A DNA stretch of 64,000 bases from Chondrus crispus (GCF_000350225.1 NW_005179382.1:186001-250000), one strand, 5' to 3'. Shown: positions 18,501-30,300, counted from the stretch's first letter. Notes: generated by a model from the letters alone, not told the origin. Made by a program: numbers and translations.

Positions 18501-19015
18501 CAGGGGGGGTCGCGATATAGTGCTACCCTGTGTTGGTGGGCCGAAAACGGCACTATATCGAACCAGGCACTGTAAGATATTGAGATTTACGGCCTTTTGC
18601 AGCCATTTCCTTGCATCACTTGCTCAGAAGGACCACTCGCAGGACGCCATCATTCATGCTTTGAATCTTCACTACAGACTCAAGTCTAATCAAGCATTTC
18701 TGATATTAGTAGCTGCCGAGCCGTCGCATTGACTTCCTCCTTTTTCGCAGCCGTAAATGCCAGCCTACACTTTTGCAGATGTCCAATTGCATCATCGACC
18801 CTGCCTTTTTCCGCCATAGTCTCTAATCGAGTTCTAGCAACTGCATAATATCTTTCCGCGGCGGCAGCGGCTCTCGGGCAGTGTGTACCTCCATCCAACT
18901 GCCTCTCTGGAGACCCTTCGTTTTTGGCTCAAAATTCGTGTCACCCGCAGAAGGGTAGCACTATATCGGAGCTGGCACTAACAAATATGGCACTATATCG
19001 TGACCCCCCCCCCTG
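18501..19015. mobile_element. Small inverted-repeat element (MITE-like), 515 bp
   Basis: The left end CAGGGGGGGTCGCGATATAGTGC and right end GCACTATATCGTGACC-(C)n-TG are inverted copies. The motif GCACTATATCG occurs four times (about 18513, 18551, 18957 and 18990; the first inverted). Ends starting CAGGG are usual for hAT elements, but the 8 bp on either side do not match, so no target duplication is visible. A 70-codon minus-strand frame (18686-18898, VARTRLETMAEKGRVDDAIG) lies inside, with no known relative. It occupies the shared upstream region of two proteasome genes. Confidence 0.6.
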
Positions 19016-19266
19016 TACTTGCATTGATACTGTACGGCACATGAGTTGCAAGGAAACGTGTACAACACACAGACGTGGGGGATTCGCACCAAGGTACTGT
19101 ACTGCAGACGCATCACATGATCAAGCTCCGTTCCAGCACTTGGACATCACACAGATCCAGTCTTATTGCCCACCCACTTCCCTCGCTTCAACTTCCCTCA
19201 TCAACCTCCTCCCGCAGTCCTCCGCCTTGTCTCGAAGCCCAATTTAACTCCCGTCCCCGCACCTGA

Positions 19267-20139
<873 letters not shown>

Positions 20140-20508
20140 GTCAAAGCGAGGGACATTAACTACGCGATTGGTGACTGTACCGCATAAAAAAAAGGAAATG
20201 CGGTATCTTTTGTCGACTCGCGCCGACTGTCCGCGTGACTTTTTCTGTTTCATCATCGACGTCTTTGTAGTCATCCTGATTTCGAACGGGAGGGAAAAGC
20301 ACTGCCTCTGCAGTTTTCTTGAGGAAGTGCTGAACCGTATGTTGCACCTCGCGTTACGCTAGGGGCACGAGGTTTGACAATGTCACGTGCGAGTCTTGGC
20401 CTAAGGTTTGTCGTGCAACCTTTGCACGGCTGTGCTCGTTAGGATTACCGGCGAAGCATTGGTTTCTGCTGCGTCACCTCAAAAACGAGACGGAAACGTT
20501 GCGTCTCT

Positions 20509-20913
20509 CTATACCCTACTATTGTACACCTGGGTCGTCCGCTGTCTCAAAAACGGCAACCGCAGCCTCTCCACCCCCGCGATTGGGTAGTACAGCATGT
20601 TCACAAAACCCCACCCAGGCTTTATGACCTTTTCCATACCTATAGCTTCGACGCGAATCCTTCTCAGATCGGGGCTGAGTAATAGACTCCACTGCCCGCC
20701 TCGGACATTCGGCTTTGCTGGCAATAGTATAATTTCATGGCACAAGGTTATTACGTTCGTACTACATGCGACAACTCTGACCAACCAATAATCCTTGAAA
20801 AGTAAGGCAGCCTGGTACTCGCTCCCCATGTGATAAGGATCGGCTCCCCCGTCGAAACCGCTTTGCAAATATGAATGAAGAACAAACATTAAAAACACTT
20901 CTTCGCTGTGCAT
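20509..20913 (-). CDS. Hypothetical protein, 134 aa
   Basis: An open frame beginning MHSEEVFLMFVLHSYLQSGF and ending QRTTQVYNSRV. It has a balanced composition (WLVRVVACSTNVITLCHEII) unlike the surrounding spacer. No family is recognised and no motif stands out. It may be a real small gene, an exon, or chance. Confidence 0.3.
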   Translation of the reverse strand: MHSEEVFLMFVLHSYLQSGFDGGADPYHMGSEYQAALLFKDYWLVRVVACSTNVITLCHEIILLPAKPNVRGGQWSLLLSPDLRRIRVEAIGMEKVIKPGWGFVNMLYYPIAGVERLRLPFLRQRTTQVYNSRV

Positions 20914-21170
20914 AAATTCCGTCTTGAGTCGGAATAAACAAGATAGGCTAAAGTACTCGTCAAGGGCCCGTGGTTTCTCGGAGCTGCTGTGTGCCTGTAC
21001 AAATGCAACACTTTAGCATCTAATATAGGCTCTGCTGTGGTTGACCTTTGTCTCAAAGTTGTGCGAAACTCCCCCACGGGTAATTCATCCTATTGAAGTA
21101 CGGTGACACGTCTGTACAGGCATCCCAAGCTCCAAAACGGTAGCATTGGAAACAATCACTCGCTTCCGCA

Positions 21171-22470
21171 CTAGCGCTTGCTCTCGCTCGCGCTAGGGGC
21201 CGCGTGAGCACTTCGCCGCCTTGCCCAGTAACCTTCATTCCATGTCTTGCCATGTTTAGGTGATGCATGTTTCTTGCCACCAGTATTCAAGCCAGTGAGC
21301 CTTTCCGAGAGCCCCATGATTTCCATGTTTTTCAGATGCATATCCCGCTTCAACGATTGATTGACCTTTACCAGTTCGGTTTCTTGGTCAATCTTTTCCT
21401 TGAGCATATTCAACTCGCCAACTTGCAGCGTTGCGTTCTCTTTTGTCAGCAACGCAACCCTCCTCTCCAACTCTCTGATGTGGTGCTTCCTCCGTTCCCT
21501 GCTCGCCGCCGCACTCTGCCGGTTCCGCTCAGCGCGCATAGCCTTCCTCTGATCCTGATCTTCCTCCATGTCCATGCTCGACCCCGGGCCTGCACCAACA
21601 TCCTGACTTTTCCGTTCTTGCTTAGCCTCCGCGCCAAACAACTGAGCCGTCGCGAACTTGACATGTGACGCAGACCCCGATGCGCTTGCTGAGCTCGCGA
21701 CAGATACGTCTCGCATGGGAACCGTCGCTTGTCCCTCCTTTGAAATGAGCGCGCTCGCCCTCTTCGCCCCGACCTTGGCCTTGTCAATCTCTTGCTCCTG
21801 GGTACCGATCAAGTGCTGGCGTTCGGCCATGTGCTGTTGAGCCATCTGAAGCTGGACTGTTTGCTGTTGCTGATGAGCCATCTGTTGTTGAAGTTGCTGT
21901 TGCTGGGCCATGTGCTGCCGCTGGGCGAACTGGCGTTGCTGGACCATATGCTGTTGCTGGGCGAGCTGGCGCTGTTGTTGGGTCAGTTGCTGCTGGCGCG
22001 CAAGCCGCTGTTGTCTGACGATCTCTTGCTGGCGCGCGAGTTGCTGCTGCCTTGTAAACTCTTGCTGGGTCGCGAGTTGCTGCTGGACCATCGTCTGCTG
22101 CTGCAGGCGGGCGTCATGCACGAGCGGGGCAGGGGCGCTTGGGGCGACGGGCTGGGCTTGTAGTATAGGGGCGTCGATGGCGGTGGGGGCAGGCGGCGCG
22201 GTAACAACAGGGTCCAGGGGCTGTGTAGCGACAGCGGCGGCCATGGAGTGTGGCTGGACCCAGGTGGGATCGATAGTTTGCTGTTGTTGGGTTTGCATCC
22301 GTTGGGATTGCATCTGCTCGGTTCGCATCTGTTGGGTTTGCATCTGTTGGGTTTGCATCTGTTGTGTTTGCATCTGTTGTGCTTGCATCTGTTGTGTTTG
22401 CATCTGTTGGGTTTGCATCTGTTGGGATTGCATCTGCTGAGTTTGCATCTGGAGAGAGGCAGAGGCGCAG
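21171..22470 (-). CDS. bZIP transcription factor, C-terminal part (N-terminus in assembly gap)
   Basis: The basic region RKAMRAERNRQSAAASRERRKHHI has the N-x7-R DNA-contact pattern, followed by a leucine-zipper-like coiled coil (IRELERRVALLTKENATLQV through LVKVNQSLKRDM). Upstream (toward 22470) lie very long glutamine-rich stretches, QMQTQ repeats then mixed Q/A/R repeats (about 21850-22450), and a proline/alanine stretch; these look like a low-complexity activation region. C-terminal tail is basic. The frame enters the run of N at 22471, so start and full length cannot be told. Its targets are unknown. Confidence 0.85.
22266..22455 (-). repeat. Array of 15-bp units encoding QMQTQ
   Basis: A unit read on the plus strand as CATCTGTTGGGTTTG repeats about twelve times with small variations, giving QMQTQ or QMQSQ within the bZIP protein. 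The assembly gap begins 20 bp beyond the array, so the array may be longer than shown. Confidence 0.9.
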
Positions 22471-23276
22471 NNNNNNNNNNNNNNNNNNNNNNNNNNNNNN
22501 NNNNNNNNNNNNNNNNNNNNNNNNNNNNNNNNNNNNNNNNNNNNNNNNNNNNNNNNNNNNNNNNNNNNNNNNNNNNNNNNNNNNNNNNNNNNNNNNNNNN
22601 NNNNNNNNNNNNNNNNNNNNNNNNNNNNNNNNNNNNNNNNNNNNNNNNNNNNNNNNNNNNNNNNNNNNNNNNNNNNNNNNNNNNNNNNNNNNNNNNNNNN
22701 NNNNNNNNNNNNNNNNNNNNNNNNNNNNNNNNNNNNNNNNNNNNNNNNNNNNNNNNNNNNNNNNNNNNNNNNNNNNNNNNNNNNNNNNNNNNNNNNNNNN
22801 NNNNNNNNNNNNNNNNNNNNNNNNNNNNNNNNNNNNNNNNNNNNNNNNNNNNNNNNNNNNNNNNNNNNNNNNNNNNNNNNNNNNNNNNNNNNNNNNNNNN
22901 NNNNNNNNNNNNNNNNNNNNNNNNNNNNNNNNNNNNNNNNNNNNNNNNNNNNNNNNNNNNNNNNNNNNNNNNNNNNNNNNNNNNNNNNNNNNNNNNNNNN
23001 NNNNNNNNNNNNNNNNNNNNNNNNNNNNNNNNNNNNNNNNNNNNNNNNNNNNNNNNNNNNNNNNNNNNNNNNNNNNNNNNNNNNNNNNNNNNNNNNNNNN
23101 NNNNNNNNNNNNNNNNNNNNNNNNNNNNNNNNNNNNNNNNNNNNNNNNNNNNNNNNNNNNNNNNNNNNNNNNNNNNNNNNNNNNNNNNNNNNNNNNNNNN
23201 NNNNNNNNNNNNNNNNNNNNNNNNNNNNNNNNNNNNNNNNNNNNNNNNNNNNNNNNNNNNNNNNNNNNNNNNNNNN
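22471..23276. other. Assembly gap (N)
   Basis: A run of 806 N. Beyond it stands a C-rich tract (23277-23296). Its size is probably an estimate. Frames spanning it have no meaning. Confidence 1.
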
Positions 23277-23289
23277 CCCCCCTCCCCCC

Positions 23290-24000
23290 CCCCCCCGCAC
23301 AGCACGCTCCGACTGAGTTACCAGGTCCTCGTGCCGGCCGTCCTCGCAGCACGTGCGCATGAACCCCGCTTGGTCGCAATAGCCGTCGCGGTACACGCCG
23401 TGGGTGTGGCAGCTTCCCCACGTGTCAAGCAAAGTCATCGCCTCGCTCTCTGTCCGGTACATCTCTTCCACCGCCCGCGCCGGTACCGTGGCGTCGTCCC
23501 GCAACGTGGGGATCCCCCGATCGAAATGAAAAGATTTATACGCCTCGGTGTCCTAAGTTTCCCCGATCATGCGCGCCGTCATCTGCGAATACGCCCGCGT
23601 CAGTTCGGCGGGGATCCGCACGTGCTTGCCCTTCTTACGCGTTCATGTCAGCCCGTTTAAGATGAACACCGACAGATTAGCCAACATTTGCGCCACGTTC
23701 AACTTCAACCCCCCCGCCTTCGCCACGACTCGAATGGCAGAGCCGCGCGTTTGAGGTGTCACGTTCTTGAACTGTAGTTGCTCGAGCTTGTTGTAGTGCG
23801 CACATGCGATGCTCGTACCCTTCTCTTAGGGGAGATCGTTCGTGCCCGTGGAATAGACGTCTTCGCTGATGATGAGTTTCTGCCATGCGACTTCTTTCGA
23901 GAGACAGTGCGTTTCCATAGTCTTTCTGTCTCTTTCATATCTCGCGGGCTGAATTCCGGAAGCGCGTCGCCTGGCACAGTGAGGAAACTGACAAAGGGCA
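23290..24000 (-). pseudogene. Unrecognised gene remnant with in-frame stops
   Basis: One minus-strand frame reads protein-like throughout: WQKLIISEDVYSTGTNDLP, stop, IACAHYNKLEQLQFKNV, GLKLNVAQMLANLSVFILNG, stop, HVRIPAELTRAYSQMTARM, stop, FDRGIPTLRDDATVPARA, EMYRTESEAMTLLDTWGSC, YCDQAGFMRTCCEDGRHED. The three stops fall near 23831, 23641 and 23557. No frame change is needed, so decay is fairly recent or the stops are assembly errors. The Cys/His-rich end (CHTHGVYRDGYC...CC) might bind metal. I know no family with these motifs. It need not belong to the bZIP gene on the other side of the gap. Confidence 0.6.
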
Positions 24001-25232
24001 AGTCTATGCCGCTGACTTCTGGGGAGAGTGCATTTCAGGCAGGCCCCCATACCCAGTTGTTCCCCTCTGCCTCTTGTGTGTACTAACTAGCACTTTCGAA
24101 TGCTCTAGAAGCCCTGTACGCCCGTATGTGGGCTCTCTTCCCCGTGGTGGGCAACGGTGACAGGGGGAAAGGGTGTGCGAATGCTGCTGCAACTATGCAG
24201 CACCGAGCCGAAATAAAGATGAAATGAGCAACTATTTAAGAGGACTGTTCCTGGAAAAGATATCTAAAGAGAAAGAGCAATAATTCGGGTTACACAAATA
24301 GAAGAATCTAAGACGGAAAGCATATCAACGATTGCGTTCTGATCCTATGGTTGTATGAAATGAAGTTCGCATGTAAAACATGTGGATTGAACAGGGGATT
24401 CCAGAGGAGCGGACATGACTTTTGACTTAAGGAGCAGCCCCAACGAGTCTGCTGAATACTCACTGAGAATAAGCTGCCGTAGATGATGTTCCGTCTCATA
24501 TCTCTACCAACCTTGAGGATAATTATTCCATTTATCCGTCTCTCGCTCTCTTTGTTGTGCTACTTGTTGTGTGCGTTGTTGTTGTTCTCCGCTAGTTTCG
24601 CCAAAAATGCCCTTCGTCATGAGCGGCGCATTTTGGGAGATCTTTCAGCGATTGTCCCACACAAGTACTACGGAGGTGATTTTGCAAGAAGACGATGTAA
24701 AATATGGACACACAATACAAAACAAGAACAAGGAAAAAGACTGCTACTGAGAATATCCAACGAGGGGTAAAGTCAGCGATTGCATCACGCGCGATAAAGA
24801 AGAATAAATTTGCGGAACCGGGCAACAACATGCTTTCTGAGCGATGCGATTCGAAAAGGACGCAACTGAACTATAGTGTCTATTGGACCTTTGTCCTCAT
24901 AATATGAGGACATTATTCGACCTATTTTATTCTTGACTTCGCTTCCTCCACAAGAAAGAAAAAGATACCCCCGCCGCCATACTTGACTTCTGACTTGGGG
25001 ACAGAAAGATCTTTGTGAGAATTGCATGTTCTTCGTGGTCGTTTTTAGATATGTCTGGAAAAGAAGCTTTTTGAACCACCTTAAAACCGAATGAAAAATA
25101 ACTTCGAAACCAAAAACGCCATTTTAAAAAGGGAACTGTGTACTCAATCTGCATTACCAGTGATGAGAACCCCGGGAAACGATGAGGTCTAGTGTCTATC
25201 GGACCGTTAGTCTTCATATCCCTGATGTTCCA
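24001..25232. other. Spacer, nothing recognised except a palindrome
   Basis: Only short frames are present; one (24483-24770, plus) starts with a hydrophobic stretch (LSLSLLCYLLCALLLFS) but lacks support. TAGTGTCTATTGGAC near 24874 and the palindrome at 24893-24911 resemble sequence at the left end of element B (TAGTGTCTATCGGAC, about 25190), so a worn transposon end may lie here. Confidence 0.45.
24893..24911. repeat. 19-bp palindrome sharing a core with 11927-11983
   Basis: GTCCTCATAATATGAGGAC is a perfect palindrome around one central A. Fifteen bases are identical to the centre of the 57-bp palindrome 13 kb away. Confidence 0.8.
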
Positions 25233-25310
25233 TGTGGTCAGTATACTGGACATAACGTAAAAATTAAAAAAAGTCAGATTTGCTCTAGTGTCCAGTATAC
25301 TGGCCACAAG
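25233..25310. repeat. Left-end palindromes of element B
   Basis: GTGGTCAGTATACTGGACAT (about 25234-25253) and GTGTCCAGTATACTGGCCAC (about 25288-25307) are near-palindromes sharing CAGTATACTG with both right-end copies. Confidence 0.7.
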
Positions 25311-25515
25311 AGCGTTTTTAAACAGTCCATGGACGGTCCATTAACTCCATATTACAGAGGGTGTAAGACACAAGTTAATCTCATTCCACGAGAGTCGTCT
25401 TACAAGAGGCACCTTGAATTTCAATATTCCAAATCGGATAAATTTTCGAGGAGATACAACCAACCCCCTCCTCCAGTACTTGACAACATCAGCCCCTCTG
25501 AACTTTCTCCCTCAA

Positions 25516-28500
25516 ATGGCTTCTCGTGATCTCATCGACGTTTTCATCGAGGATGATTCTACTCAAATGAATGTGCAGCAGCCAGTGGACGCAGTTGTAC
25601 AAGGCGCTGTTAGCGTTTCTGGGCTGGATGCAAGCACCCCTGTACCGATGGCGGAAGGTGGCCCAAACTTGAGCCCTTTATCCAGACGAAGAGGGCGTGG
25701 AACGAGATATACCGCGACGACAGGCCAGGAACGAGCATTAACAGGCGGCATAACGCGCCGTGGGAGAGGGACAGGTACGGGTAGAGTCCGGGGCGGGGGC
25801 GCAGACGGGGCGCAGACGGGGCGCAGACGGGGTCGAGGAAGGGGGAGAGGTCGTGGGCGGGGCAGCTCTGCCCAGAATAATTCACATGTTCGTGACCCAA
25901 GCATCGGATGGACAGAAGTCAGGAAGCCTTGTTCTTCCGTAATGATGGAAAGAGAATTTACTGGAAGCATGATAGATGAGCGGGCGAGACTGTTTTGCAA
26001 GTCCGCCATTGTGAACATGAAAATGGAATGTACTGCAAAATGTCTATCCCTCACGAGGGTTGGGCTTGTGGTTTTATTTATGAATGATGTCCTAAAGCAA
26101 TGTGTGCAATGGGTTAACGAGGGACTTGCACTGCGGGGTGACAGTGAGACAAAGGTGACACTCGCGGATGGATACCTCTATGTCTCAATACTGCTATTTT
26201 CGCATTGTACGGGGTTCAGTTTTGAGAAGGCCATTTCTATTCTACGTTTATCTGGAAGCATTTTTCCATCATTGTAACAGGCACGCTTCTTTGCAACTAA
26301 CATTCTCACTTATTCTCCAACAGGGAGAGGGAATGATGGCAATTTTGTTTGGCAGTCGCAGCGGGACCAAACCAGGCAACTATCTGACTTCGAAACGTTG
26401 GCATTTAAGGAAACCATACGGGTATTTCTCTCCCCACTGCACCTTTTCGCAACTTTACATGATGACCTTTTTGAGACAAGGGCTGGTGATAATCAAGTGA
26501 AAATGATAAGTAGTCGGAAAGCCGATAAACAGGGCCATGCAGCCGACACGATCGCAGATGCATTGTTCAGAGTCCTATTGGGTATACGTTTCAGGCGCAG
26601 AGGTGAGAAACAATTGGACTCTGTTCGGAAACTGATCAACACTCTTGTCGATGGCCGAGGAGAGGAATCTCTAAGTGGTTGTTTTGTAACAGCCGATGGA
26701 GGGTATGGGAAGGAGGTGTTTATGCAAATTCTAACGAATCACAAGCTGGGTTTTAAACTGGTCATGCCAGAGCACTTGACAAAATGTCATCCTTTTGTTG
26801 CACGTTCTTTTCTGAAGCCATTTAGAGACGATGACATAGAGAAATTTGAGAGCGATCCACTACCTACAGAAGAGGTGGTACACGGACCAAGTACCCCGAG
26901 GGATACTCCGTTGTCAGAAGCCGTGTCTCCAGTCCCTAATGTACATAATGAACAAGGCATTTCTAGTATTGTAGACGGCGGTATTAATTCAACTGTGGAG
27001 GGACAAGGAACTGTTGGGGCTGATCAACACCAGGCTAATGACCGCCGTAAGAATTTCAATATTGATGATTCTCCAGGGCTTGGACCAGCATCTTTCTCTG
27101 CGCGTAAGCGAGTGCCCGAGTGTGCGAGGCTGGGAATACAAAAGGTATCAGCAATAGCTGTTCGTGAGCATGGAACAGAAAAGTATGGAAAGGTCCTATG
27201 GTTCCTGTACACTGTACCAGAACATGTACAGGACCGGTTGCATACGTGTTTAGCAGATCCAGAAGCTGGAATGAACACCATTCGCACTTTATTCGGGAGT
27301 GGAGGATCTGAGAGCAATGTTTTAAAGGCGGATTTAGAGACCCACCTTTCGCCTACATGTGAGATATTGACAGTTGTTCAACGGTGCGCCGACTGGTTTG
27401 TGCTCCGTCAGTTTAGGGTGACGGGGACAAATGCTGGAATTGTGCTGTTGAAAAGTTCTGTATTCAGAACAATAATAGGCCTCGAAACTACAGATGCACA
27501 TAATGAATTGACGTGTAGGGAGTTGTTTGAAGTGTTCTTCAAGGGATGTTTCAGTTCCAAGGTTTCCACGGGAGCAATGATAAAAGGGAGTGCGAACGAA
27601 GGTGCTGCTTTAAGTGCTTTAACCTCTTTGCCATTTATTGTGACTGGATTTGAGTGCGGCATGCTGGCAAGGAAAAATACCCGATACTTGGCCTGCTCCC
27701 CAGATGGTATAGCAGTGGTTGACGCGCAAATATTACAGAAGTTTAACACAGAGGAGAGTCACCTTTTGACCGAGAATGGGATACCACTTGTGCTTGCGAC
27801 GGTTGAAATCAAAACAAGGGTAGCCTCCAGAAGTTTAAACACTGCACTAGAGCTAGTTGTAGTACAATTCTGTACCACAACCGCCACGGGGAGATGATAA
27901 CCGCGCGGGTGGACGGCTGTTACTGTGGCGAGCGGGCGTACACGCGCCCGCCGCCGTGTACAGTAGTACCCCAAGGGTCCGACGTGGGACAGCCGGTAGC
28001 ACCGGGCGCGGCCACCGGTCACACGTGGTACAACCGTCGTGGGACAGCCCGTAACAGCGGGCGTGGCCACGGGTAACACGTGGTGCGACCGTCGGTCGGT
28101 ATCGTGGCCATGGGCACACGTGTATAATCCGTATGGTGGCTAACTAGTAAGTAGTACTTAATGGCACAAATTAAGTAATTGTGTACAGTAGCTGGTACAC
28201 AGTAAGTGGCAGCTACTGTAGCGGGACAGGTGTCCTGGCGTCCCATTTAGTGGTTAAGACCGGGGACACCTGCCTGTCCCAGTAAAGAGGAGGCAGACTC
28301 GCCTCCCTTCCCTTTACGACTAATTGCTATCCCGTTCCGGTTTCCCTTTTAGTCTAAGGCTTCGAACCCGTGACCGGCCGAACGGATCTAACACCACCGA
28401 CTGGCTGCGCGTCACTGGCTGCGTGAGCCATCTCTCTTTTCGAGTCCATCCGTGCGGTTTGCGTTCGCGCGTGGGTTACCCAGCGGCGCATGCTCCCTTA

Positions 28501-29770
28501 CCTCTAACCCCCCTCGTTCCGAGTGGTCGGGACGAAGATAGTTATACCACACTAGTAATAGGCGATGCTGTGTTTTGTGAAATCGGAGATGAAACAATTC
28601 AAATATGCATTCCAGAATCGCATACTGCCCAAGTGCTACATCAAATGATGACATTACACGTTAATGTGTCCATTTACCTAGCTGCAGGAGAGACATGGCT
28701 TCTCTAGGCGGTTTATATGCATTGTTTGGATGTTCATTTGGCTACTTGTCAATCCATTTTGACTGCACAAACTTCAGAACTGGTGCAATGGGCATACATA
28801 GAGGGGAGAACCGTCCCAGATTTTGTCAATCATGAATACAAGGAGTGTGTAGTGTCTAGGCATCAGTTTTGGAAACTGATCGATGACCGTGTCAAATTAG
28901 GTGGCCCTTTCCCTCCCTTGAAACTCTTCAAGCACGCGCCACAAAGTTTTTATTCAAAGACTAAGGCAGGCGTGGATGGGGCCACTCAACAAAGGGGAAT
29001 CTTACGATCCTCTACGTCACACTTCCAGTGGGAACAAAAGCTCCTCTCCCAAATTCGGAAAACCATCGCCATTAATTCTTTCATAGGCTGGAAGATGTCG
29101 AGAAGGGTGGACCTTCTCGAATCCACAGAAGCATTTGAGTCATTAGAACAATACAAAAATGCACTTAACAAAGTGCAGGCAACGGTTGATATTATGTTTG
29201 ATGTTTCTCAGGAACTTCTGAGTCATGCCGATCCCTCCAAGAAGATTCCAATGCAGTGGAGCCTCATTGGGAAATTAATAGGGGATCTTCTGAAGGTCGG
29301 GCACTAATCACGAAGGCTAAAGCACGGAAGCGGAATCGTCTTACATTTTACAACTCGACTGATGGACGGAAGCTGCGCTTAAATGTGAAAAGGCACTCCC
29401 CAATACAGAAAATAGGTGTCAATCGTTGCTCTTTGTGCGGGCAGAATCTGACAGGATACAGGGGACATCAGACATCCTACGTTTGGTCAATTTGTCCAGT
29501 ACGACAACGTGTACAGCATACGCAGGGCTCCGCAAGAGCTGTTTTTCTATTTGGCATTCATCGAAAGTGGTTGAGACTCGACAATTGCCCCATCCTGTGT
29601 CTCGTAACATTGCTGCAGAACAAATTGAGACGGATTTGTCTGGAGCAAGAGCTTTCACAAGCCATAAGGGAGACAATGGTGCAAGTTGCAATGTTGTGGG
29701 AGAAGATGATGAAATTCAGCAAGCCACACCGACACCGAGAAGAGGTTTGAGAGTAAGGGCTAGGTCCTAA
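25516..29770 (+). pseudogene. Element B transposase-nuclease gene, broken
   Basis: The Met at 25516 opens a protein whose first ~150 residues hold an Arg/Gly-rich region (SRRRGRGTRYT, RRRGRGRGRGRGRG). A TAA at 26275 follows; GT at 26274 and AG at 26326-26327 would form a 54-bp intron that keeps the frame. Then come FVTADGGYGKEVFM (probable second catalytic Asp) and VMPEHLTKCHPF, an acidic spacer, and a YqaJ-like nuclease: FRVTGTNAG, IKGSANEGAALSAL, LACSPDGIAV (Asp), ATVEIKTR (Glu-x-Lys). The solo LTR enters just after. Downstream are an in-frame TAG (28705-28707), a frame change near 29270, and another near 29490 inside the Cys-rich end (CSLCGQNLTGYRGHQ; KSCFSIWHS). Roughly three breaks besides the insertion. 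Combining a DDE transposase with an exonuclease-like domain is unusual; the piggyBac assignment is by motif memory. Confidence 0.65.
27858..28551. repeat. Solo LTR inside element B
   Basis: A 694-bp stretch begins TGTAGTACAATTC and ends TATACCACA, flanked by a 5-bp duplication CTAGT (27853-27857 and 28552-28556). The sequence on either side continues element B, as comparison with element A shows. TG...CA ends and a 5-bp duplication are the mark of an LTR left after recombination. It shares its first bases (TGTAG-ACAAT type) with the LTR at 37569-38611 and 56561-57606 but the rest differs. It contains GTGGGACAGCC(G/C)GTA repeats near 27980 and 28040. Confidence 0.8.
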
Positions 29771-29875
29771 TATTTCGCTAACACGGACCTGTGGCATGTC
29801 GAACGTTTGAGGCCGTCTTGAATGTGTAGAATAGAATGTGGAACCTTACTTTTATACAAGCTTTGGTTTCCTATG

Positions 29876-30100
29876 TGGCCAGTATACTGGCCATAAAGGA
29901 TTTTTTCACTCTGAAACTTGGTCAGATAGCTCCAACTTTCGGTTACAGTTGAAGACCCATATTCAAGGCAACGTATCTCACGTTTTGTCCAATGAATGTA
30001 GCAAGTCTGCTGCGCCGTGTCACCTGGTTCGTTTCGGGGATGGACGGGATTGGAGTTACTTCTGTAGTTTTCAAGTTTGTGGCCAGTATACTGGCCACAA
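29876..30100. repeat. Right-end palindromes of element B
   Basis: TGGCCAGTATACTGGCCA (29876-29893) and the 24-bp perfect palindrome starting TTGTGGCCAGTATACTGGCC (30077-30100). Their spacing, about 205 bp, equals that of the two palindromes at the right end of element A. Confidence 0.75.
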
Positions 30101-30300
30101 GGGAAAGCATTAGGGATACGAGGACAAAAGTTATTTTCTTTTTTCTAGTCACACACTGACTTTTTAATGGAAAGGCCCCAAGAGGATCACAGGCACAACT
30201 AACAACCTTGTTTATAATGTAAGCGGATTAATAGACGGAAAGAGCGATTCAGTACACACCACGCCACTTACATTGTACCCATTGTGCCCTAAGGGTAAGA

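Larger units (their letters stand above)
25233..30100 (+). mobile_element. piggyBac-like DNA transposon B with YqaJ-like nuclease
   Basis: Bounded by GTATAC-centred palindromes: two at the left (about 25233-25254 and 25287-25310) and two at the right (29876-29893 and 30077-30100). Between them lies one long plus-strand gene (25516-29770) with a transposase-like part, a PD-(D/E)xK nuclease part and a Cys-rich end. A 694-bp solo LTR (27858-28551) has entered it. The outer ends and the target duplication (TTAA in true piggyBac) are not certain. It is broken but much better kept than element A. Confidence 0.6.

Noticed and set aside
18308-18553. N-terminal extension of RPT3 in the open frame
   Set aside because: The extra 82 residues have no RPT3 likeness, the usual length is reached from the Met at 18307, and the far end overlaps the inverted-repeat element at 18501.
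22266-22455. Regular short repeats that could suggest a CRISPR array
   Set aside because: The units are contiguous without spacers, keep one reading frame (QMQTQ) and lie inside a eukaryotic bZIP gene.
21983-23660. Very long open frames across the N run on both strands
   Set aside because: They exist only because N codons are not stops; nothing about them can be trusted inside the gap.
28340-28375. tRNA-like B box (GGCTTCGAACCC) suggesting a SINE or tRNA
   Set aside because: No matching A box or cloverleaf arms were found around it, and it lies inside a well-bounded solo LTR.
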